Shown here in pieces: positions 1-5,457 of a DNA stretch of 5,457 nt. The stretch is from the NCBI GenBank assembly GCA_004525155.1, contig SPDA01000182.1, positions 1 to 5,457 on the forward strand, in the 5' to 3' direction. The notes under the pieces were generated by a model. It was not told the origin of the DNA, did not search any database, and saw nothing but the letters and a program-made list of their open reading frames with translations. Source of the DNA: Spirochaetales bacterium (GTDB lineage Bacteria; Spirochaetota; Spirochaetia; SPDA01). Within the stretch, counting starts at the first letter, position 1. Each line of letters starts with the position of its first letter. The translations under genes and the position numbers were made by a program.

Positions 1-267
1 AAGACTATTCCGGATCGGCCGGGACTCGATATCAGGAAGGTGCCTGCCACGGGAATAGCCGAAGAACTCGGGCGGGTGATTATAGCAAATATCGTCATGC
101 TCGGATTTATAACGTCTGTCACGGGGATAGTGAGTTATGATTCCATGAAGAAAGCGATATTAGACAGTATTCCTGCAGGCACCGAGAAGCTGAACCTGGC
201 TGCCTTTCAGGCAGGATATGATCATGGAACCGGAGGCAGCGGTTCGAAGAAAGGACATGCGGATTGA
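1..267 (+). CDS. korC: 2-oxoacid:ferredoxin oxidoreductase gamma subunit, C-terminal part (partial, 5' end outside window)
   Basis: The frame is open from base 1 to the TGA at 265-267, giving 88 residues of a protein that starts left of the window. The GTG at 40 is internal, since the sequence before it (TIPDRPGLDIRKVPAT) is in frame and fits the family. The stretch IIANIVMLGFITSVTGIVS followed by IPAGTEKLNLAAFQAGY matches the C-terminal end of KorC/PorG-type gamma subunits, the part that helps form the CoA and thiamine-diphosphate active site in the assembled enzyme. The GTEKLNL...AGY ending resembles 2-oxoglutarate (Kor) gamma subunits more than pyruvate ones, but other 2-oxoacids cannot be excluded. 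The known family reaction is 2-oxoacid + CoA + oxidised ferredoxin to acyl-CoA + CO2 + reduced ferredoxin, in the cytoplasm. A short Gly/Ser/Lys tail (GTGGSGSKKGHAD) ends the protein. Its stop overlaps the next start by 4 bases, tying ferredoxin reduction to the Hdr genes. The alpha and beta subunit genes are presumably upstream. Confidence 0.8.
   Translation, partial: KTIPDRPGLDIRKVPATGIAEELGRVIIANIVMLGFITSVTGIVSYDSMKKAILDSIPAGTEKLNLAAFQAGYDHGTGGSGSKKGHAD
250..255 (+). promoter_or_regulatory. ribosome binding site for hdrA TTG start
   Basis: AAAGGA lies 8 bases before the TTG at 264-266 and supports that non-ATG start. The ATG at 257 is out of frame with hdrA, and the first in-frame ATG is more than 80 codons downstream, past conserved HdrA N-terminal sequence (IGVYVCHCG). 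Confidence 0.6.
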
Positions 268-2771
268 AGAACAACGGACACGGACACGAACAGACCGGGC
301 GGCCTGATCCGAGGATCGGCGTCTATGTGTGTCACTGCGGATTGAACATCGGCGGTTCCCTGGATTGTGAGGATGTAGCCGCGTATGCAGGGACTCTACC
401 GAACGTGGTCTTTACCGAGCATCAGCTCTACACCTGTTCCGAACCCGGACAGGAAAAGATCAAGAAGGATATCGCGGAGCACAGCCTGAACCGCATCGTT
501 GTGGCGGCCTGCTCGCCCCGGATGCATGAACCCACGTTTAGAAGCTGCATAAAGGCCGCGGGCCTGAATCAGTATCTCCTGGAAATGGCCAATATCCGCG
601 AGCATTGTTCCTGGGTGCATCTGCACGACAGGGAAAGCGCCACGGAAAAAGCCAAGGACCTGGTGGGTATGTCCGTGGCCCGGGCGCGCTTTCTCGAGCC
701 GCAGGAAGAGGTGGATGTATCCGTAATCAAGAAATCACTGGTAATAGGCGGCGGCGTTGCGGGGATCCAGGCTGCGCTTGACCTGGCGGACTCCGGATAC
801 CAGGTAACGCTTGTCGAAAAGGAACCGAGCATCGGCGGGCGGATGGCGCAGATCGACAAGACCTTCCCCACCATGGACTGTTCGATATGTATTCTCGCGC
901 CGAAGATGGCCGAAGCGGGCCGTCATGAGAACATAACACTCATGACGCTCTCCGAGGTGACTAATGTCAGCGGTTACGTGGGTAATTTTACCGTAACGAT
1001 AAAACACAAGGCCCGCTACGTGTCCTCGGAATGTTCATCCTGCGGGGACTGCGCGGATGTCTGCCCCGAATGCACGCCCAATGAATTCGATATCGGATTG
1101 GCTACGCGCCATGCGATTTATCTGTCCTTCGCGCAGGCAGTGCCCTCAAAATACCTCGTAGATATGAACCTCTGTCTAAACAGGGGCGGCGTACGGGTAT
1201 GTGAAAAGTGCGTGGAAGCCTGCGACAGGGAATGCATCGATTTTGCCGACAGGGACACGGAGGAAACCATCGAGGTAGGCACCATCGTGGTCTGTACCGG
1301 GGTCGATGTCTTTGACGCGTCCAAGGTTCCGCAGTACCAGTACAGGAAATCCCCGAACGTCATTACGAGCCTCGAATTCGAGCGCATGATAAACGCAGGG
1401 GGGCCGACGAAGGGGCACCTAATCCGCCCCTCGGATCACGAGATTCCGAAGTCCGTTGCTTTCATCCAGTGCATCGGTTCCAGGTCAGACAAGAACAACG
1501 CGTACTGCAGCAACGTCTGCTGCATGAACACCGTCAAGGACTCTCTTCTGATAAAGGAACACTGGCCTGATACGGAAATAAAGGTTTTCTACATCGATAT
1601 CCGCGCTTTCGGGAAAGGGTTTGAGGAGCTCTTCCAGCGTTCAAAACATGAAGGCGTAAAGTATATACGGGGCTTGCCGGGCGAAATTGTCCAGTTTAAG
1701 AACGGGAATTTGAGGCTTCTGGGAGAAAAGACGCTGGCCGGCTCGATGTATGATTACGAAGCCGAAATGGTGATACTGTCGGTAGGCCTTGAACCGAGCG
1801 AGGGGAGCGAAGCGGTCCGGAAAGCGCTGACGCTTTCACTGGCCAGTGACGGATTCTTCCTCGATGCGCATCCGAAACTTAAGCCCGTGGATACCGCGAG
1901 CCGGGGTGTATTCCTGGCGGGTTGTTCGGAAGGGCCCAAAGACATCAAGGATTCGGTAACACAAGCCAGTGCGGCCGCTTCCAAGGCAAATATAATCATG
2001 CACCGCGGCAAAGTCACCGTCGAAGCCATAACCGCCAGGGTTATCGATGAATTCTGTACCGGCTGCGGCGCCTGCGTAAAGGTCTGTCCCTTCCATGCGA
2101 TATACCTGAACGAAGACAAGAAGGCAGTCGTAATCGAGGCTGCCTGCTCGGGATGCGGTACCTGCAGTGCGGAATGCCAGTTCGGGGCCATCAACCAGCG
2201 CCACTTCACCGACGAGCAGATAATTGCCCAGATCGATGCCTTTATGGAGCATGAGCCGGAAAAGAAGATCCTGGCTTTCAACTGCAACTGGTGCTCCTAC
2301 GCAGGCGCGGATTTCGCCGGCATAGGCCGGATGCAGTATCCGGCAGATGTACGTATAATACGGACGATGTGTTCCGGCAGGGTCTCGAGGAGTTTCCTTG
2401 AGCATGCCTTTTCCCGCGGTGTCGGCATGATCCTTGTTTCCGGCTGCCATATAGGCGACTGTCATTATATCGATGCCAATACCTATACGCTGAAACGTTA
2501 CAACCAGACGCGCGATGTTATGGAAAAGGGAGGGCTGGACCCCGACCGGCTCCAGCTCGTGTGGGTCAGCGCCGCCGAAGGCCAGCGGTTCCAGGACAAG
2601 ATAATCAGCATGAAGAAGAAGCTCGATACAATATCAGCCGAAGAGATACAGCAGAGCAAGGCCCTTTTCGGTGAACGCGAGAAGAAGAGACAGGACAGGC
2701 TTGCCAAGAACCGGGAGAACCTGGTGCAGAGCCTTTCGTCCGGGGAGGCGGCGAGTGTCAAAAGCTCTTAA
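264..2771 (+). CDS. hdrA: HdrA-MvhD fusion: flavin electron-bifurcating subunit of a soluble heterodisulfide-reductase-type complex
   Basis: 835 residues, TTG start overlapping the korC stop. Domains in order: N-terminal HdrA domain (IGVYVCHCG, Cys23/Cys25; ACSPRMHEPTFR near 82-93); FAD domain with VIGGGVAG (160-167) and Glu185; the GGRMAQIDKTFPTMDCSIC segment (191-209); inserted ferredoxin domain with Cys257/260/263/267 and Cys304/313/316/320; second half of the flavoprotein fold with FIQCIGSR (400-407), CSNVCC (415-420) and YIDIRAFGKGFEE; two [4Fe-4S] motifs at Cys598/601/604/608 and Cys628/631/634/638, then RHFTDEQI; and an MvhD/FlpD domain from about 668 (CNWCSYAGAD, Cys674/677, Cys703, Cys728, Cys733). 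A charged tail (775-835) follows. Methanogen HdrA is about 650 residues and MvhD about 140, so the length fits a fusion, as known for HdrA2 of Methanosarcina. In the family, HdrA FAD bifurcates or merges electrons among ferredoxin, HdrB and the MvhD partner. The identity is secure; the physiological partners are inferred. Confidence 0.95.
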   Translation: MKNNGHGHEQTGRPDPRIGVYVCHCGLNIGGSLDCEDVAAYAGTLPNVVFTEHQLYTCSEPGQEKIKKDIAEHSLNRIVVAACSPRMHEPTFRSCIKAAGLNQYLLEMANIREHCSWVHLHDRESATEKAKDLVGMSVARARFLEPQEEVDVSVIKKSLVIGGGVAGIQAALDLADSGYQVTLVEKEPSIGGRMAQIDKTFPTMDCSICILAPKMAEAGRHENITLMTLSEVTNVSGYVGNFTVTIKHKARYVSSECSSCGDCADVCPECTPNEFDIGLATRHAIYLSFAQAVPSKYLVDMNLCLNRGGVRVCEKCVEACDRECIDFADRDTEETIEVGTIVVCTGVDVFDASKVPQYQYRKSPNVITSLEFERMINAGGPTKGHLIRPSDHEIPKSVAFIQCIGSRSDKNNAYCSNVCCMNTVKDSLLIKEHWPDTEIKVFYIDIRAFGKGFEELFQRSKHEGVKYIRGLPGEIVQFKNGNLRLLGEKTLAGSMYDYEAEMVILSVGLEPSEGSEAVRKALTLSLASDGFFLDAHPKLKPVDTASRGVFLAGCSEGPKDIKDSVTQASAAASKANIIMHRGKVTVEAITARVIDEFCTGCGACVKVCPFHAIYLNEDKKAVVIEAACSGCGTCSAECQFGAINQRHFTDEQIIAQIDAFMEHEPEKKILAFNCNWCSYAGADFAGIGRMQYPADVRIIRTMCSGRVSRSFLEHAFSRGVGMILVSGCHIGDCHYIDANTYTLKRYNQTRDVMEKGGLDPDRLQLVWVSAAEGQRFQDKIISMKKKLDTISAEEIQQSKALFGEREKKRQDRLAKNRENLVQSLSSGEAASVKSS
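2742..2748 (+). promoter_or_regulatory. ribosome binding site for hdrC GTG start
   Basis: GGGGAGG sits 6 bases before the GTG at 2755-2757, inside the 3' end of hdrA. It decides the hdrC start: the same frame stays open back to 2671, but that extension (Arg-rich, RRRDRTGLPRTGRTW) is a shadow of hdrA and does not resemble HdrC. Confidence 0.7.
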
Positions 2772-3222
2772 CCTGTACGAACGGGAACATTTTACCCGCT
2801 GTCTGCAGTGCGCGATCTGCAGCGGGAGCTGCCCGACTGCACGGGTCGTGGATCGGTATAACCCGAGGGAACTGGTCCTGCGCTACATACTTGACGGGGA
2901 CGAGGATGTGCTTTCCGAAATGGATACGCTCTGGTGCTGCACCACCTGCCAGGTCTGCCGGGAGAGATGTCCGCACGGAATAAATATTTCCGGTCTGCTG
3001 ACCCACATGATGAACCTGTCGGCTTTGAAGGGAAATATTCCGCCGGTGCTGCGCAGCAGCATCATGATGATGATTGAAACGGGCCGTCCAATACAGTCCA
3101 ATTCCCGGTCGGAGCGCATACGAGGGGAACTCGGCCTTAAGCCTCTTACGAAACCCGATACGAAAGAGATTCGCGAGATACTGCTGGATGCGGGTCTCGG
3201 TAAAATACTGGATATACAATGA
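2755..3222 (+). CDS. hdrC: HdrC-type iron-sulfur subunit
   Basis: 155 residues from GTG. It carries two classic ferredoxin motifs: CLQCAICSGSCP (Cys16/19/22/26) and CTTCQVCRERCP (Cys62/65/68/72), with an extra Cys61 just before the second. These would bind two [4Fe-4S] clusters. Family role: HdrC is the wire that takes electrons from HdrA to the catalytic HdrB. The spacing between motifs, the NPRELVLRYILDGDEDVL segment and the helical C-terminal part (GRPIQSNSRSERIRGELGL) fit soluble HdrC. There is no membrane segment, so this is not an HdrE-linked membrane enzyme. The gene overlaps hdrA by 17 bases and hdrB by 4 bases, arguing for coupled translation and a fixed subunit ratio. At 155 residues it is somewhat short against my recollection of methanogen HdrC, but both cluster motifs are complete. 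GlpC/LldF-type Fe-S proteins share the motif, but the neighbours make HdrC by far the best call. Confidence 0.92.
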   Translation: MSKALNLYEREHFTRCLQCAICSGSCPTARVVDRYNPRELVLRYILDGDEDVLSEMDTLWCCTTCQVCRERCPHGINISGLLTHMMNLSALKGNIPPVLRSSIMMMIETGRPIQSNSRSERIRGELGLKPLTKPDTKEIREILLDAGLGKILDIQ

Positions 3223-4094
3223 AAGCGGCTTTTTTCAGCGGATGTGTAATCCCGGTAAAGTATCCGGGAATCGAGGCAGCCACGAGGTACCTTGCCGGTG
3301 AACTGGGAATCGGGCTGGTAGATATCGAGTTCGGGTGCTGTCCGGCACCGACAGGCCTGAAAAGCATACACTTCGATTCCTGGCTCACTCTTGCTTCCCG
3401 CAACCTTTTTCTTGCGGAGGAAAAAGGACTGGACATCGTGACGCTTTGTTCAGGATGTACAAACACCTTGAGAGAGGCCGGCCACATTCTTGCCGGGGAC
3501 GAAGAGAAACGTGAGCTTGTTAAGAGACTGCTTGCGAAGCATGGAAAGGCCCATGAAGGAAAAGTAAAGGTTGTCAACCTGGTCGAAATACTGGCCCGTG
3601 ACGAGTTTCTCGACCTGATGGAGGCGAAACGCGTGCGGTCCCTGGACGGCATCAAGTACGGGACTCACTACGGGTGCCATTACTTCCGCCCGGGCGATGT
3701 CATGCAGGACGGTGAGCCGGACCCCCGTTTTCCTCTGCCGGAATCAATGGAGCTTATCCTGGAAGCGCTCGGTGCGCAGGTAATTCCCTTCGGAAGGCAG
3801 GATATGTGCTGCGGAGCGGCGCTGAGCCTGAACACGGGCAGGAACGAAGAGGCGCTGGAAATAACAAAAGAAAAACTTTTCTGGATGAACGATGCCGGTA
3901 TCGAAGCCCTGGCCGTTCCCTGTCCTACCTGTCTAAACCAGTTCGATATGGGCCAGGTGATGCTTAAACGTGCCGAAAAGACGGAAAACATCTTCCCTGT
4001 CTACCACATTGCGGAACTCGTGGCCTACGCTCTCGGCGCCGACCCGCAGATCCTCAATCTAAGTTCTCACAAGGTCCCGGCTGCTATTTTTTAG
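3219..4094 (+). CDS. hdrB: HdrB-type catalytic subunit with two CCG (non-cubane cluster) domains
   Basis: 291 residues, ATG start overlapping the hdrC TGA as ATGA; the upstream ribosome site is weak (TGGAT), so initiation probably depends on coupling. Two complete cysteine-rich CCG domains are present. The first has Cys9 (FFSGCVIPVKYPG), Cys40-Cys41 (FGCCPAP) and Cys77/Cys80 (CSGC). The second has Cys153 (YGCHYFRP), Cys197-Cys198 (MCCGAALS) and Cys235/Cys238 (CPTC). The GC(I/V)xP...YxGxE start, CCPAP and WLTLAxRNL are characteristic of HdrB itself rather than of the looser CCG family (GlpC, LutA, SdhE). In methanogen HdrB these cysteines hold two non-cubane [4Fe-4S] clusters that cleave the CoM-S-S-CoB heterodisulfide. 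If the host is a bacterium it is not expected to have that substrate, so the real substrate is unknown; some other disulfide or thiol is an inference. All cluster ligands are intact, so the enzyme is expected to be functional. It is the last gene of the operon. Confidence 0.95.
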   Translation: MKAAFFSGCVIPVKYPGIEAATRYLAGELGIGLVDIEFGCCPAPTGLKSIHFDSWLTLASRNLFLAEEKGLDIVTLCSGCTNTLREAGHILAGDEEKRELVKRLLAKHGKAHEGKVKVVNLVEILARDEFLDLMEAKRVRSLDGIKYGTHYGCHYFRPGDVMQDGEPDPRFPLPESMELILEALGAQVIPFGRQDMCCGAALSLNTGRNEEALEITKEKLFWMNDAGIEALAVPCPTCLNQFDMGQVMLKRAEKTENIFPVYHIAELVAYALGADPQILNLSSHKVPAAIF

Positions 4095-4103
4095 TTCGGC
4101 GCT

Positions 4104-4159
4104 CCAAGGCCGGCCCTATTCCGCTTCCGCCGAACAGCCGGGATCGGGCCTGGGTTTTT
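4104..4159 (+). terminator. possible intrinsic terminator after hdrB
   Basis: CCAAGGCC (4104-4111) can pair with GGCCTGG (4147-4153) with one bulged A, and TTTTT follows at 4155-4159. A competing perfect 8-bp hairpin, GTTCGGCG (4094-4101) with CGCCGAAC (4128-4135), begins at the last base of the hdrB stop codon but lacks its own T-run. The placement right after the last operon gene fits, but the first stem has a loop of about 35 bases, so the call is tentative. Confidence 0.35.
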
Positions 4160-4172
4160 CGATGAGCACCTT

Positions 4173-4436
4173 TTAAGCTAAAGACAAATCGCCTGCTGCC
4201 GCTCCGGCATTACTGCCCGCAGCGTTATTACTATGTGCCCCGACGATGGCGTCGGCATACCCGTCGCCGTTTATGTCCCCGGTGTAACCAACACTATACC
4301 CGCCGCTTCTGCCCTAATCGACCCAATACCCAAAGTAATCGCCTGCCGCCGCGGTATCAGTCGGTGCAACCACGAAAATGTTAACCCTGGCAACAGGAAA
4401 TACCATCAATGTTTCTCTTGCTGTATCGTATGCTTT
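4173..4436 (-). pseudogene. decayed fragment of an FG-GAP (integrin-alpha-like) repeat protein gene
   Basis: Reading the minus strand, the frame runs from a stop at 4437-4439 to a TAA at 4173-4175 (88 codons including stops), broken by one in-frame TAG at 4314-4316. After that stop comes GGYSVGYTGDINGDGYAD, then AIVGAHSNNAAG. GDxNGDGYADxIVGA is the hallmark of FG-GAP beta-propeller repeats, with Asp/Asn ligands of a DxNxDG calcium loop at about 4251-4277. Before the stop, FVVAPTDTAAAGDYFGY resembles the start of such a repeat (the FG of FG-GAP). Only one unit and the edge of the next remain. Such proteins are usually exported and many hundreds of residues long with several repeats, so this is a remnant, convergent to hdrB. 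No signal peptide or credible start is visible. A readthrough or still-used fragment is unlikely given its size and the internal stop. Confidence 0.65.
4187..4352. repeat. two imperfect direct repeat copies 150 bases apart inside the FG-GAP relic
   Basis: AATCGCCTGCTGCCGC at 4187-4202 recurs as AATCGCCTGCCGCCGC at 4337-4352 (15 of 16 bases). The distance is exactly 150 bases, that is 50 codons. On the minus strand both copies encode AAAGD in the same frame, so they mark equivalent positions of successive FG-GAP repeats rather than a mobile-element boundary. Confidence 0.5.
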
Positions 4437-4644
4437 TCAGACTGCCGGGAAGGGGCTGTCCCGTATAGGTTCCGGACTTCTGCTTGGTATCAGAGGCTTC
4501 AATAAGAACTGGAATGTCGGCCGGACGGTATTTAACGAGTATCAAAAATTTTTCCTGCTGCTTTCAGCTTGCCTTTTCGTGTTAATCATAACTTCTTCTG
4601 TCATCTCGAGGTTTCAATCCCGCCTCCGGGCGCAGCGGCTTTAA
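4378..4644 (+). CDS. doubtful small open reading frame with one membrane-like segment
   Basis: 88 codons from ATG 4378 to TAA 4642-4644. The only recognisable property is a hydrophobic stretch at residues 58-77 (FFLLLSACLFVLIITSSVIS) followed by a basic tail (RFQSRLRAQRL), which would suit a C-terminal membrane segment with the end in the cytoplasm. There is no ribosome site before the ATG, its first 59 bases lie over the FG-GAP relic on the other strand, and the reverse strand of 4381-4563 is also open, so chance or a gene remnant is as likely as a real gene. I do not recognise a family. The tail vaguely recalls the last membrane span of an ABC-transporter permease, which is not enough to name it. 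Confidence 0.2.
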   Translation: MLTLATGNTINVSLAVSYAFQTAGKGLSRIGSGLLLGIRGFNKNWNVGRTVFNEYQKFFLLLSACLFVLIITSSVISRFQSRLRAQRL

Positions 4645-4732
4645 CGGATAGCTCGTGCCGGTACAAGGGGGCGGTATTATTTTGCCTGCCTGCAAGATTG
4701 CCAGTTTACCCTGATACTGATAGACTTCCGCA

Positions 4733-5457
4733 ATGCATCCTCACGTGATTATTATTTTTTACGTGTTTGTGGCCCTTATCGGCATTACTGCTCTCTTTGT
4801 TTCTATACTCGGAACCATACAATCCCGTATCCGTTCCTATTGGCTGCTCATTGTGTTTTACGGAGGCTTCACCCTCCTTATTCTGCTTTCGTTTTTCCGG
4901 GAGTACATCACCGTAAATACCGACAGCATGACCCTGTCCAGGGCTATTGCCTTTGAGCTTATTAACAGCGGCGTAACCACAACTTTTATGACGGCAATTG
5001 CCGTATATTACAGCCGGCTGCTGCTGCCGCGGGCAAATATCAAGCTGGACATCGCCATCATAATATTCAATGTTATAGCATTTATACTTTTCAGTTTTCC
5101 CGGCACTATCGTGGTGGATCTCAAACAGGGGCTGGCGCGGTTCACCCTTCCAGCGAATATCTCTCTTGTTATGTATCTTGCCGTTTTTGTGTATCTGGCA
5201 ATCCTCGGTTTGGCAGGATCCAAGAAGGACCGTTCGGCGCGTGAACAGGTGCTCATCTGGTCCCTTTTTGTTTTTATCCTTGTGGGATTGACGGAGAATT
5301 CCTTTTCAGTTATCAGTCAATTAAGGAATCCTGAAGTGGACCTGTTCCCCGCGTCGTACCACTTTATTTTCAGTTCCTTACCCTACCTTTTCTTCGGGTT
5401 TGTTTTAATTTACTATTTCGGGAGCTATCTGCTCGTCAGCAGGGAAACACAAACCGA
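4733..5457 (+). CDS. seven-transmembrane protein, N-terminal part (partial, 3' end outside window)
   Basis: Open from ATG 4733 to the window end: 241 complete codons and no stop. The nearest upstream in-frame stop is TAG at 4721-4723, so the ATG is the first possible start, although no clear ribosome site precedes it. Seven hydrophobic spans can be read at about residues 5-29, 36-56, 72-97, 103-121, 138-160, 170-190 and 205-230, with short loops, including a basic one (GSKKDRSAREQ) near 162-172 that should face the cytoplasm. No catalytic motif or signal peptidase site is visible. After the last span the chain turns hydrophilic (VSRETQT), where a cytoplasmic output domain could begin. The layout resembles membrane-anchored sensors with a C-terminal LuxR-type HTH, histidine kinase or GGDEF domain; 7-TM proteins with a LuxR tail are common in spirochaetes. 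This is inference from architecture only. It lies about 640 bases past hdrB and looks like an independent transcription unit. Confidence 0.7.
   Translation, partial: MHPHVIIIFYVFVALIGITALFVSILGTIQSRIRSYWLLIVFYGGFTLLILLSFFREYITVNTDSMTLSRAIAFELINSGVTTTFMTAIAVYYSRLLLPRANIKLDIAIIIFNVIAFILFSFPGTIVVDLKQGLARFTLPANISLVMYLAVFVYLAILGLAGSKKDRSAREQVLIWSLFVFILVGLTENSFSVISQLRNPEVDLFPASYHFIFSSLPYLFFGFVLIYYFGSYLLVSRETQT

Larger units (their letters stand above)
4095..4732. other. intergenic stretch of about 640 bases between hdrB and the 7-TM gene
   Basis: No well-supported intact gene lies here. It holds a possible terminator just after hdrB, a minus-strand FG-GAP gene relic (4173-4436) and a doubtful plus-strand open frame (4378-4644). 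I see no tRNA, CRISPR or insertion-sequence ends. The last 88 bases (4645-4732) contain a TATTAT at 4675-4680 that could be a -10 box for the downstream gene, but no matching -35 element is visible, so I do not call a promoter. Confidence 0.6.

Noticed and set aside
40..267. Separate 75-residue gene starting at GTG 40
   Set aside because: The frame is open to the window edge and the preceding residues continue the Kor gamma subunit, so this is the end of a longer gene.
1836..2465. Minus-strand open frame of 209 codons inside hdrA (and 1754-2287, similar)
   Set aside because: Antisense shadow of a strongly conserved coding region; no recognisable motif.
2671..2754. Upstream extension of hdrC to 2671
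   Set aside because: The added residues are Arg-rich and out of frame with hdrA coding sequence; the GTG at 2755 has the ribosome site and begins the HdrC-like sequence.
4108..4115. GGCCGGCC palindrome as a regulatory operator
   Set aside because: An 8-base palindrome in a GC-rich terminator-like stretch can arise by chance and also takes part in the putative stem.
4233..4505. Plus-strand open frame of 90 codons
   Set aside because: It lies opposite the FG-GAP motif, has no ribosome site and a composition typical of an antisense shadow.
4381..4563. Minus-strand open stretch of 60 codons
   Set aside because: No ATG or convincing start, no family recognised; kept only as a remark in the findings.
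4675..4680. TATTAT as -10 promoter box for the 7-TM gene
   Set aside because: No -35 element at 16-18 bases upstream; a six-base AT-rich match alone is too weak.

Overview
The window carries the end of a tightly packed plus-strand operon for anaerobic electron transfer (1-4094), a roughly 640-base gap (4095-4732), and the start of an unrelated membrane-protein gene that runs off the right edge (4733-5457). The operon reads: C-terminal part of a 2-oxoacid:ferredoxin oxidoreductase gamma subunit (korC-like), hdrA fused to mvhD, hdrC, hdrB. All junctions overlap (4, 17 and 4 bases), so the four genes are almost certainly co-transcribed and translationally coupled. The promoter and the other Kor subunits must lie left of the window.

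The gene set points to a strict anaerobe. A Kor-type enzyme oxidises a 2-oxoacid with CoA and reduces ferredoxin. HdrABC is a soluble heterodisulfide-reductase-type complex in which the HdrA FAD can split or merge electron pairs between ferredoxin, a thiol/disulfide couple at the HdrB non-cubane clusters, and a third partner reached through MvhD. Here MvhD is fused to the C-terminus of HdrA, and no hydrogenase or formate dehydrogenase gene is visible. The simplest inference is a module that exchanges electrons between Kor-linked ferredoxin, an unknown disulfide-like substrate, and an unknown MvhD partner. The host may be a bacterium (sediment, syntrophic or sulfate-reducer-like) rather than a methanogen. 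The 7-TM gene at the right edge recalls membrane-bound regulators common in spirochaetes, but I cannot assign a phylum from this window.

The gap after hdrB holds a possible terminator and, on the minus strand, a short decayed fragment of an FG-GAP (integrin-alpha-like) beta-propeller gene: a clear DINGDGYAD calcium-binding motif, an in-frame TAG and a 150-base (50-codon) repeat period. A plus-strand open frame at 4378-4644 with one hydrophobic segment is doubtful. The final gene, 4733 onward, encodes at least 241 residues with seven predicted membrane spans and is cut by the window before any output domain.
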